NCBI RefSeq assembly: GCF_000375545.1
Contig: NZ_AQXF01000001.1
Coordinates: 925,241-989,240, forward strand
Length of the DNA: 64,000 nt
Origin: Kordiimonas gwangyangensis DSM 19435 = JCM 12864
Lineage (GTDB): Bacteria; Pseudomonadota; Alphaproteobacteria; Sphingomonadales; Kordiimonadaceae
Direction: 5' to 3'
Shown piece by piece: positions 33,945-41,399 of the stretch (its first letter is position 1; every line of letters starts with the position of its first letter). The notes beneath the pieces were generated by a model. That model was not told where the DNA came from and searched no databases. It saw only the letters and a program-made list of their open reading frames with translations. A program made the translations under genes and the position numbers.

Positions 33945-34597
33945 TGGCGGGCAAATATTCAAAGCTGAACCGGGAGCAGATTTTCGAGTTTTTCAGAAGG
34001 CTGGCGGACGACAATCCAAATCCCGAAGGCGAGCTCGATTATGTGAACGAGTTCACACTGCTCGTCGCCGTTGTGCTGTCGGCGCAGGCGACCGACGTGG
34101 GGGTCAACAAGGCGACCAAAAACCTCTGGCCCGTGGCGGACACGCCGGAGAAGATGTATGCGCTCGGTGTCGATGGTCTGAAGGAATACATCAAAACCAT
34201 CGGGCTCTATAATTCCAAAGCGGTGAATGTGATCGAGCTTTGCCGCATGCTGATCGAGAACCACGGCAGCAAGGTGCCGGAAACGCGGGAGGAGCTTGAA
34301 GCCCTGCCCGGCGTTGGCCGCAAAACCGCCAATGTGGTGCTGAATATTGCCTTCGGCCAGCCGACCTGTGCTGTGGATACGCATATCTTCCGGGTGTCGA
34401 ACCGCACCGGCCTCGCGCCCGGCAAGGACGTGCTGAAGGTCGAGCTGGCGCTTGAAAAGGTCATCCCAGAACCCTTCCGCCTGCACGCGCACCACTGGCT
34501 CATTCTGCTTGGCCGCTACATCTGCAAGGCCCGCAAGCCCGACTGCACCAAATGCAAGCTCACCGATATCTGCCTTTATAAGGAAAAGACACTTTGA
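33944..34597 (+). CDS. nth: Endonuclease III
   Basis: Protein of 217 aa, a bifunctional DNA glycosylase/AP lyase for oxidised pyrimidines. The helix-hairpin-helix 'LPGVGRKTANVVL' near residue 120 includes the catalytic Lys, 'AVDTHIFRVSNR' the catalytic Asp, and the C-terminal C-x6-C-x2-C-x5-C 4Fe-4S loop is complete. It starts within the hydrolase stop and ends in a sequence that overlaps the next lipoprotein start. Confidence 0.97.
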   Translation: MAGKYSKLNREQIFEFFRRLADDNPNPEGELDYVNEFTLLVAVVLSAQATDVGVNKATKNLWPVADTPEKMYALGVDGLKEYIKTIGLYNSKAVNVIELCRMLIENHGSKVPETREELEALPGVGRKTANVVLNIAFGQPTCAVDTHIFRVSNRTGLAPGKDVLKVELALEKVIPEPFRLHAHHWLILLGRYICKARKPDCTKCKLTDICLYKEKTL

Positions 34598-35079
34598 TCA
34601 GATACCTTGTGCTTGTTGGCTTCTTGCTGCTGACAGCCTGTTCCGGCGGTTGGGAAGCGCGACAATCGCTTGGGCAAACCACTGAGGGTGCGCGGTATGG
34701 CACTGGCTGGCTATTTGGCGGGCCGTATATTTATGTGTATCCCTCAGGCACTGTGCACCGCAGGTATGAAGGAGGCACAACAAGCATGCGCCTTGGTCAG
34801 GAAAGGACATACATCGACCGAGCTTTGTGGCTTCGCGTGGCAAAGATTGTGCAGGAAAAAGGTGGCGAGGAGCCGTTAGACCTTACGACCGATGAGAATG
34901 CCATCTGTGATGGTGGATACGAGTATCTTTATGTCCGGGTTGGCGAGAAAACGGCCTACTATCATTTCGATGCGATGCCTTGCGAAGAGCGTATAGAAAA
35001 ACATGATGCCGCTGGTAGGGAGATAGTGAACATTTTCAGGGAACTGGCGGAGTCATTCGATCAAAAGTCTCGTAACTAG
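34594..35079 (+). CDS. Hypothetical lipoprotein A (of a tandem paralogous pair)
   Basis: Protein of 161 aa. It starts with TTG that overlaps the nth stop, behind AAGGAAAAG. A short signal ends in lipobox LTAC (Cys16). The mature part has four conserved-looking blocks, including 'YPSGTVHRR' and 'LWLRVAKIVQEKG'. The next gene repeats this layout, and both share the identical 15-base leader AAGGAAAAGACACTT, which points to a tandem duplication. Base composition is lower in GC than nth. Function unknown. Confidence 0.65.
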   Translation: MIRYLVLVGFLLLTACSGGWEARQSLGQTTEGARYGTGWLFGGPYIYVYPSGTVHRRYEGGTTSMRLGQERTYIDRALWLRVAKIVQEKGGEEPLDLTTDENAICDGGYEYLYVRVGEKTAYYHFDAMPCEERIEKHDAAGREIVNIFRELAESFDQKSRN

Positions 35080-35130
35080 ACCAAGCCAAATGTCAGCGGG
35101 CTGACACCTGCCAGTGCAAGGAAAAGACAC

Positions 35131-35601
35131 TTGAAGCAGCGTTTTCTAATTTTACTGACGTTTCTCATGATGGGGTGTGTTTCTAACCCCACGCCTGATG
35201 TATCGGGTTTGGGGGCACGGGCGAATGGCGTGTCATATCAGGCAACATGCGAAACCTTTTCCCAGCAGTTGTTTCTGTTGCCCGACGGAACGATGGTAAG
35301 GAAGGTGCATCGATACGGCAAAGCGCCTCAATTGACTGTCACGCATACCCACGATGATTTGTGGCCGAGGGTAGCTGCCCTGTTGCAGACCGAAACCGGC
35401 AAGCAGGTGAAAGACGAGTTCCTGCCGTGGAACGAATTTGATGGGGGCCATGGCTGCCTCGTTGAAATGAATGTCCGGTCGGGAGCCTCGCAAGCTCACC
35501 TTATGGAGCAGGGTGGATCTCTAGGCCTCATACGGAAGTCAGACCGTGCAGGCAGGCTGATTGCAGACTTGTTGATGCCGTATCTACCCCCGGTACCCTG
35601 A
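35131..35601 (+). CDS. Hypothetical lipoprotein B (paralogue of the preceding one)
   Basis: Protein of 156 aa, TTG start behind the same AAGGAAAAGACACTT leader. Lipobox LMMGC (Cys16), then 'LPDGTMVRKVHRYG' and 'LWPRVAALLQTETG', which align with 'YPSGTVHRRYEGG' and 'LWLRVAKIVQEKG' of the preceding protein. The two are diverged but collinear. Function unknown. Confidence 0.65.
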   Translation: MKQRFLILLTFLMMGCVSNPTPDVSGLGARANGVSYQATCETFSQQLFLLPDGTMVRKVHRYGKAPQLTVTHTHDDLWPRVAALLQTETGKQVKDEFLPWNEFDGGHGCLVEMNVRSGASQAHLMEQGGSLGLIRKSDRAGRLIADLLMPYLPPVP

Positions 35602-35629
35602 CCCTTCCGATATCGCGCGCGTAAATCGC

Positions 35630-35657
35630 TCGACAACTGGACTGTCCGGTCTAATAT
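35630..35657 (+). promoter_or_regulatory. Probable sigma-70 promoter of the M20 peptidase gene
   Basis: TCGACA (35630-35635) and TAATAT (35652-35657), 16 bases apart, 28 bp before the start codon. Confidence 0.5.
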
Positions 35658-35684
35658 TAGCCGAAATTCAATCGGGGGACCCTA

Positions 35685-37169
35685 ATGCGTATTCTGAAAA
35701 CTCTTGGGCTTTTGCTGCTGCTGGCGGTGGTGATCATTGGCACGGTGATGGTCACGCGTACCTTCATGCTGCTGCCGGCGGGTGAGGCGCGGGTGCTGAA
35801 AAGTGCGGCGCTGGATGAGACAGAAGTGCGCCGCATTGGTGAAAACCTCGCTGCCGCCATCCGCTATGAGACCATCAGCCGGGACCTGAATACCGCGCCC
35901 GATGATGCGGCCTTCAAAGGCTTCCACAAGTTCTTGGAGGACACCTACCCCAATGCCCACAGGGTGATGGAAAAAGAAGTCGTCTCAGACTACTCACTCA
36001 TGTACCGCTGGCCAGCCGCTGAAGGCGCCAGCAAAAAGCCCATCGCGCTCTTGGCGCACATGGATGTGGTGCCGGTGCCGGAATATGGCCTGAAGGACTG
36101 GAAACACCCGCCCTTCCACGGTGTGATTGATGCGGACGGTGTGCTGTGGGGCCGGGGCGCGCTCGATGATAAAGGCATCCTGATTTCCCTCATGGAAGCG
36201 GCGGAACGTATGGCGGCTTCGGGCTTCACGCCAGACCGCGATATCTATTTCCTCTTCGGTCACGATGAGGAACTGGGCGGCGACAATGGTGCCGTGAAGA
36301 TGGCAGAAATCCTCAAGGCGCGCGGTGTGCAGCTTGCCTGGGCGATGGACGAAGGTTCGGCCATGACCGACGGCATTGTGCCCGGCATCAAAAGCCCGGT
36401 GGCGCTCGTCAGCCTTGGTGAAAAGGGCTCGGTCACGCTCAAATTCTCGGCTGAGGATGAAGGTGGGCACTCCAGCGCACCGAAAGAGTTCACGGCCGCC
36501 AGCCTCGCCGCCAAAGCGGGTGTGGCTGTGATGGACAACCCCTATGAGCCGATCCTCGATGAACACCTTGAGGAGTTCCTCTTCGCCATCGCGCCCGAAC
36601 AGCCGTTCATCAACCGCCTGATGATCGCCAACCTTTGGCTCACGCGCCCGCTGATGGAAGCGGAACTCGCGAAAAGCCCGACGGTGGCAGCCTTCATGCG
36701 CACCACCACGGCGTTCACCATGATGAAATCGGGCACCAAAACCAACATTCTGCCGCAGTATGGCGAGGCGGTGGTGAACTACCGCATCCACCCGCGCGAC
36801 ACGGTTGAAAGTGTCACCGAACGCGCCCGCGCACTCGTGGATGACGAGCGGGTGAAAATCACCAACCTTGGCGGTGGCCGTGAAGCCACCAGCATGTCTG
36901 ACCCCATGGGTGAGGGTTACAAGGCGATTGAAGCCACCATCGCGGACGAGTTCGGCGATATCCCCATCGCACCCACGCTCACGGTGCAAGGCACCGACGC
37001 GCGGCATTATGACATTGTGGCTGACGGCGTGTACCGCTTCATGCCTTTTGTCTTCAAACCTGAAGACCTCAAACGTATTCACGGCACCAATGAGGCCGTG
37101 CCGATCGCCGTAATCGCACGCCAAGTGGACTTCTTCGAGAAACTCATGCGGCGCTCGGCAGGCGAATAG
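35685..37169 (+). CDS. M20-family carboxypeptidase (PM20D1-like)
   Basis: Protein of 494 aa with an N-terminal membrane anchor (residues 7-28). The zinc ligands are visible in 'LLAHMDVVPVP' (His) and 'GALDDKG' (Asp), then 'GHDEELGG' (catalytic Glu pair) and 'GTDARHY' near the end. The layout with an N-terminal anchor and long insertion fits the PM20D1/carboxypeptidase-S group, which cleaves or forms N-acyl amino acids and short peptides. Confidence 0.9.
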   Translation: MRILKTLGLLLLLAVVIIGTVMVTRTFMLLPAGEARVLKSAALDETEVRRIGENLAAAIRYETISRDLNTAPDDAAFKGFHKFLEDTYPNAHRVMEKEVVSDYSLMYRWPAAEGASKKPIALLAHMDVVPVPEYGLKDWKHPPFHGVIDADGVLWGRGALDDKGILISLMEAAERMAASGFTPDRDIYFLFGHDEELGGDNGAVKMAEILKARGVQLAWAMDEGSAMTDGIVPGIKSPVALVSLGEKGSVTLKFSAEDEGGHSSAPKEFTAASLAAKAGVAVMDNPYEPILDEHLEEFLFAIAPEQPFINRLMIANLWLTRPLMEAELAKSPTVAAFMRTTTAFTMMKSGTKTNILPQYGEAVVNYRIHPRDTVESVTERARALVDDERVKITNLGGGREATSMSDPMGEGYKAIEATIADEFGDIPIAPTLTVQGTDARHYDIVADGVYRFMPFVFKPEDLKRIHGTNEAVPIAVIARQVDFFEKLMRRSAGE

Positions 37170-37276
37170 CACTAATGCGTGAACGTCTGCGCTCAGCGAT
37201 AGGTGCGGGCTTTAAAGTGCGTTATCATGGCCGCCATGCTGTTCAGAGTTCTGAAGGTCATTTGAGGAGGGCAAAT

Positions 37277-37717
37277 ATGAAAAAGCTCCCGGTTATTACC
37301 ACTGTTTTTGCTGCCTGCTTTGCTGTTGCGGGCATGGGTGCCGCGCAGGCGCTTGATCACCACGGGAAGGGTGAGAAGGGCGAGATGCACGATATGCACA
37401 AGGCGGCGATGGAAAAAGCGCAAGCCAAGTGCGACGAAGCGATGAAGAAGGCTGAAGGCGGGTCTGATAAGGATAAAGCCAAAGCCCAGGCCAAGTGCGA
37501 CAAGGCTATCGCCAAAGCCCACAAGAAAAACGCCAAAGACATGGGCAAGGAACACAAAAAGCACGCCAAGGATATGGCGAAAGAACATAAAAAACATGCC
37601 AAAGACATGGCCAAAGAGCACAAGAAACATGCCAAGGACATGAAAGACAAAAAGGCGAAAAAAGAAAAAGAAAAGGATGATGATGACAGTGACGAGGATG
37701 AAGATCCTTCGCTCTGA
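37277..37717 (+). CDS. Exported Lys/His-rich protein with hendecad repeats
   Basis: Protein of 146 aa with a signal peptide (1-25, ending 'AQA'). The mature part is almost all Lys, Ala, His, Asp, Glu and Met. Four 11-residue repeats KxHKKHAKDMx occupy residues 80-123, and two 'AQAKCD' blocks precede them. The end is acidic ('KDDDDSDEDED'). Eleven-residue periods suit long amphipathic helices. Many His and Met could bind metal. GAGGAGG lies six bases before the ATG. No family recognised. Confidence 0.7.
   Translation: MKKLPVITTVFAACFAVAGMGAAQALDHHGKGEKGEMHDMHKAAMEKAQAKCDEAMKKAEGGSDKDKAKAQAKCDKAIAKAHKKNAKDMGKEHKKHAKDMAKEHKKHAKDMAKEHKKHAKDMKDKKAKKEKEKDDDDSDEDEDPSL
37514..37645 (+). repeat. Four tandem 33-bp coding repeats
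   Basis: Four 33-bp units encode KxHKKxAKDMx. The last three units differ mainly at third codon positions, which shows that the protein sequence is being kept while the DNA drifts. Confidence 0.85.
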
Positions 37718-37736
37718 TTGTCCAGCCTTGATGAAA

Positions 37737-37774
37737 ACACCGCCCCGGCCCTTGGTTTCGGGGCGGTTTTTTAT
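37737..37774. terminator. Intrinsic terminator between the Lys-rich gene and the GNAT gene
   Basis: ACCGCCCCG and CGGGGCGGT around an 11-base loop, followed by TTTTTT on the plus strand and preceded by AAAACA, so it may act in both directions. Confidence 0.8.
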
Positions 37775-38226
37775 GGCAGCTGGTACTCCATGACCAGAAG
37801 CTGCTCGCCGGGCACGGAGGTGAGGTCCTCACCCGTCTGTTTGAAGCCGAGTGATGTGTATACATGCACCGCGCGCTCGTTTCGGGCGTAAACGTCGAGC
37901 CAGATGGTCTCAAGCGCTTCATCCTGCGCGAAATAGGCCAGCACATCGCGCATGAAGGCGCGGCCAATGCCAAAGCCGCGGCGCGCAACGATGATGCGCC
38001 GCCACTCCAGCCGGTCGGCACTATTGTAGTTCAGGATGGCAAAGCCGATGGGCTTGCCTTCAACATTCTCCGCAATGAGATACCGATAAGTCGGGTCAGC
38101 CAACTTAGTTGCATGTTGTTCCTCATTCCACTGATGCACATATTGGTTGGCCGGGTCCATCTCCAACGCGCGGATAAAAAAGATATCGTCTTCGGTGGCG
38201 AGACGGGTACGATGGAATGAGGTCAT
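37771..38226 (-). CDS. GNAT-family N-acetyltransferase
   Basis: Protein of 151 aa. The acetyl-CoA loop is 'VARRGFGIGRAFM' near residue 80 and the C-terminal 'ARNERAVHVYTSLGFKQTGE' is standard GNAT. The acceptor is unknown. It is divergent from the HIT gene across 33 bp, so the two promoters overlap. Confidence 0.9.
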   Translation of the reverse strand: MTSFHRTRLATEDDIFFIRALEMDPANQYVHQWNEEQHATKLADPTYRYLIAENVEGKPIGFAILNYNSADRLEWRRIIVARRGFGIGRAFMRDVLAYFAQDEALETIWLDVYARNERAVHVYTSLGFKQTGEDLTSVPGEQLLVMEYQLP

Positions 38227-38259
38227 GACACTACCTTGGTCGAGCTTTGGAGCGCTACT

Positions 38260-38679
38260 ATGACAGGATTTTCACTGCACGCACAACTGGCAGCGGACAC
38301 CGAATGGGTGGAGACGCTGTCGCTTTGCCGTGTGCTTCTGATGAATGACAGCACCTACCCGTGGCTCATTCTGGTGCCGGAGCGTGCGGGCATCCGCGAA
38401 ATCCATGAGCTGTCGGAAGCTGACCAGCAAACCCTGATGCGGGAGATGACGGCGGTCGCGCGCATCATGGAACTGGCGTTTGACGCGAACAAAATGAATG
38501 TGGCGGCACTTGGCAATATGGTGCCGCAGCTGCATATCCATGTCATCGCGCGCTATGAGGGTGACCCAGCGTGGCCAGGCCCCATATGGGGTAAAACCCC
38601 CGCCGTGCCCTATGAGGCAGACGTGAAACGCGCCCGTATTGAACACCTGCGCGAACATCTGCGCACTGTGCCGCGCTAA
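38260..38679 (+). CDS. HIT-domain protein (second in window)
   Basis: Protein of 139 aa. The motif is 'QLHIHVIARYEGDPAWPGPIWG' in outline: the first His of the triad is Gln, a known variant in this proteobacterial subfamily, and the 'DPAWPGP' extension is specific to it. Hydrolase activity is uncertain. ATG 38260 has GGAG seven bases upstream. Confidence 0.88.
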   Translation: MTGFSLHAQLAADTEWVETLSLCRVLLMNDSTYPWLILVPERAGIREIHELSEADQQTLMREMTAVARIMELAFDANKMNVAALGNMVPQLHIHVIARYEGDPAWPGPIWGKTPAVPYEADVKRARIEHLREHLRTVPR

Positions 38680-38772
38680 ACAAAAAAGCCGGAGCAGAGT
38701 CCCGTTTTTGTCTATTGATTAAATATTCTGACCAATTTTAAACTATTACGAGAAAAGGGTGTTGCGAATGAT

Positions 38773-39615
38773 ATGAAAAAACGTTTCCTGATTTATTGCG
38801 ATGAGTCTGCTGAGAAGGGGAAATACTTCTCTAACTTTTACGGGGGAGCGTTACTAGATTCTCACTACCAACGCGAAGTGGAAGACCGGCTGAATGCTTG
38901 TAGAGAGGCTGTCCAGCTTACCAGTGAAATCAAATGGACTAAAGTCTCAGAGGGATACCTTAAAAAGTATATCGCATTTGTAGATGTGATTTTTGATCTT
39001 TTAGAGGAGGATAAATTAAAGCTGAGGATAATGTTTACTCAGAACAGATTTGTCCCTGAAATTGATGAAGAGTATAAGGTCGATAATCAATATTATCTCT
39101 TATACTACCAATTCATAAAGCATGCGTTTGGCTTGCGTTACATTGAGAGCGATGCTGATCGAGTTGACTTGACACTGTTTCTGGACGATGTTCCTGACAA
39201 AAGTGAGAAATACGAAATATTTAAAGATTATCTGGCAGGTCTAAGCAGGAACCCAATCTTCCGCGCAAGGAATCTAACCTTGAGCCGCGAAGACATCACG
39301 CATGTAGATTCAAAAAGGCACGTGATATTGCAAGCAACAGACGTTGTTTTGGGTGCGATGCAGTTCCGACTTAACGACATGCATAAGGCGATACCTGAGG
39401 GTCAAAGGCGTCGTGGAAAAAGAACGATTGCTAAAGAGAAGCTCTACAAGCACGTTCTTCAACGCATTCGAAAATTTCACGCCAATTTTAACATTGGTAT
39501 TAGCACGGGGGTGAGGGGAGAGTATTCAAATCGATGGCATCACGAGTATCGGCACTGGCTATTTATTCCCAGTGATTCTCGAATAAATCATGATGCTCCG
39601 TCTAAAAAGAAATAG
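38773..39615 (+). CDS. DUF3800 domain protein in an AT-rich insert
   Basis: Protein of 280 aa. 'LIYCDESAEKGKYF' at the N-terminus carries the Asp-Glu pair of DUF3800, a distant RNase H-like family, and 'ILQATDVVLGAMQFR' near residue 195 the later conserved Asp. DUF3800 genes are often found on mobile elements or near defence loci; the activity is not established. Codons are far richer in A and T (AAA, ATT, TTA) than all neighbours, and both flanks (38690-38772 and 39616-39720) share that bias, so recent acquisition is likely. Confidence 0.85.
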   Translation: MKKRFLIYCDESAEKGKYFSNFYGGALLDSHYQREVEDRLNACREAVQLTSEIKWTKVSEGYLKKYIAFVDVIFDLLEEDKLKLRIMFTQNRFVPEIDEEYKVDNQYYLLYYQFIKHAFGLRYIESDADRVDLTLFLDDVPDKSEKYEIFKDYLAGLSRNPIFRARNLTLSREDITHVDSKRHVILQATDVVLGAMQFRLNDMHKAIPEGQRRRGKRTIAKEKLYKHVLQRIRKFHANFNIGISTGVRGEYSNRWHHEYRHWLFIPSDSRINHDAPSKKK

Positions 39616-39682
39616 CGGCACCCGCTAATTTCTACTTACTACCCCTAGTGGAACTAAAGGCTTCGAAAAAAGCAGGAGCCGC

Positions 39683-39699
39683 TGATATAAATTATATCA
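39683..39699. repeat. AT-rich perfect palindrome downstream of the DUF3800 gene
   Basis: TGATATAA-A-TTATATCA, 8-bp arms, at the right edge of the AT-rich insert between the DUF3800 gene and purH. It may be an operator, a recombination remnant or a weak hairpin. The remaining gap shows no gene. Confidence 0.5.
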
Positions 39700-39739
39700 T
39701 TTGCTGATTCGCAGTGTCAATTTAATTGCGGACCTCGCC

Positions 39740-41320
39740 CTAGTGGCGGAAGTGGCGCATGCCGGTGAAGACCATAGCAAGACCAGCCTCATCTGCCGCT
39801 GCAATCACTTCCTCGTCGCGCATGGAACCACCCGGCTGGATGATGGCGGTCGCGCCCGCTTCAGCCGCTGCCAGCAGGCCGTCCGCGAACGGGAAGAAGG
39901 CGTCAGACGCCACCACCGAGCCTTTGGCCAAGCTCTCAGCGTCACCTGCCATCTCAGCGGCTTCACCGGCGCGGATGGCGGCAATGCGGCTGCTGTCGCG
40001 GCGGTTCATCTGCCCCGCGCCAATGCCAACGGTCATGCCGTCACGCACATAGACGATGGCGTTTGATTTCACATGTTTGCCAACCTGGAAGGCGAACAGC
40101 ATGTCCTTAAGCTCAGCATCCGTGGGCGCGCGTTTCGTGACGACCTTGAGGTCATCAAGGCTCACCCGGCCCGTATCGCGGTTCTGCACCAGATAGCCGC
40201 CCGCAACGGACTTGACCATTTTCGCGGCTTGCGTCGGCTCTGCGAGGCCGCCGGTGGTCAGGAGGCGCAGGTTTTTCTTCGCGCCAATGATGGCTTTGGC
40301 CTCATCGGTCACTTCCGGCGCGATGATCACCTCGGTGAAGACCTTGATGATCTCTTCCGCCGTTTCAGCGTCCAGCAGGCCGTTGAGCGCAACGATACCG
40401 CCGAAGGCGGAAACCGGGTCGCACTTCAGCGCTTTCTTGTAGGCGTCCACAAGGCTGGTGCCTTGCGCCACACCACACGGGTTCGCGTGTTTGATGATGG
40501 CGACGGTCGGCACCGCAGGGTCAAACTCGCTCACAAGCTCAAACGCCGCGTCGGTGTCGTTGAGGTTGTTGTAGGAAAGTTCCTTGCCTTGGTGCTGGGT
40601 CGCGGTGGCGATGCCCGGGCGGTTCTCGGCGTTCTTGTAGAAAGCGGCAACCTGGTGCGGGTTCTCACCGTACCGGCATTCCTGCACCTTCACGCCGGCG
40701 AACGGCAGGCGGTCAGGGAAGGTTTCACCGTTCTGTTCGGCGAACCACTGTGCGATTGCGGCGTCATAGGAACCGGTACGGCTGTAGGCCTTGGCAGCGA
40801 GGCGGCGACGGGTCGCGAGCGTGGTACCACCGGTCTCGGTGATTTCCGCGATGACAGTGGCATAGTCTGCCGGGTCGGTCACGATGGTGACAAAGCCGTG
40901 ATTTTTGGCGGCTGAGCGCACCATGGCCGGGCCACCGATGTCGATATTCTCGATGCAGGTCTCGAAATCCGCGCCGGAAGCGACGGTGGCTTCAAACGGA
41001 TAGAGGTTGATCGCAACAAGGTCGATGGCGCCGATCTCATGGTCGGTCATCGCCTTGACGTGTTCCTTGTTGTCGCGGAGAGCGAGTAGACCACCATGGA
41101 TTTTGGGGTGCAGGGTTTTGACACGGCCGTCCATCATCTCGGGGAAGCCAGTGTGCTCGGCCACTTCCTTGACCGGCAGGCCCGCATCACGGATCGCCTT
41201 CGCGGAACCACCAGTCGAGAGAAGCTCGACACCTTTGTCCGCCAACGCTTTTGCAAGCTCCACCAGCCCCGTTTTGTCAGATACCGACAGAAGGGCGCGT
41301 TTAATCGTTACTTTATCCAT
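39740..41320 (-). CDS. purH: Bifunctional AICAR formyltransferase / IMP cyclohydrolase
   Basis: Protein of 526 aa. The N-terminal IMP cyclohydrolase (about 1-200) begins '[18 protein letters not shown]', and the C-terminal AICAR formyltransferase includes '[11 protein letters not shown]' with the catalytic Lys-His and '[11 protein letters not shown]'. It performs the last two steps of IMP synthesis and recycles the AICAR made by HisF-HisH. It follows the heparinase gene, from which a large stem-loop separates it. Confidence 0.97.
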   Translation of the reverse strand: MDKVTIKRALLSVSDKTGLVELAKALADKGVELLSTGGSAKAIRDAGLPVKEVAEHTGFPEMMDGRVKTLHPKIHGGLLALRDNKEHVKAMTDHEIGAIDLVAINLYPFEATVASGADFETCIENIDIGGPAMVRSAAKNHGFVTIVTDPADYATVIAEITETGGTTLATRRRLAAKAYSRTGSYDAAIAQWFAEQNGETFPDRLPFAGVKVQECRYGENPHQVAAFYKNAENRPGIATATQHQGKELSYNNLNDTDAAFELVSEFDPAVPTVAIIKHANPCGVAQGTSLVDAYKKALKCDPVSAFGGIVALNGLLDAETAEEIIKVFTEVIIAPEVTDEAKAIIGAKKNLRLLTTGGLAEPTQAAKMVKSVAGGYLVQNRDTGRVSLDDLKVVTKRAPTDAELKDMLFAFQVGKHVKSNAIVYVRDGMTVGIGAGQMNRRDSSRIAAIRAGEAAEMAGDAESLAKGSVVASDAFFPFADGLLAAAEAGATAIIQPGGSMRDEEVIAAADEAGLAMVFTGMRHFRH

Positions 41321-41335
41321 AAGTCCTGGTCGCCT

Positions 41336-41399
41336 CTAAAAATAGAAGACCCCTGAAACGCATGGCCACCCATCAGGCCATAGGTGCGTCTCAGAGGTC
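41336..41399 (-). terminator. Long stem-loop between heparinase gene and purH
   Basis: On the minus strand an interrupted stem GACC-CTGA-ACGCA-GGCC pairs with its complement between 41399 and 41348, followed by TTCTATTTTT. It includes the heparinase stop codon. It could terminate that transcript or attenuate purH. Confidence 0.5.

Noticed and set aside
39642..39746. Direct repeat CCCTAGTGG (39643 and 39738) as target-site duplication of the DUF3800 insert
   Set aside because: Both copies lie on the same side of the gene and one includes the purH stop; nine matching bases may be chance.
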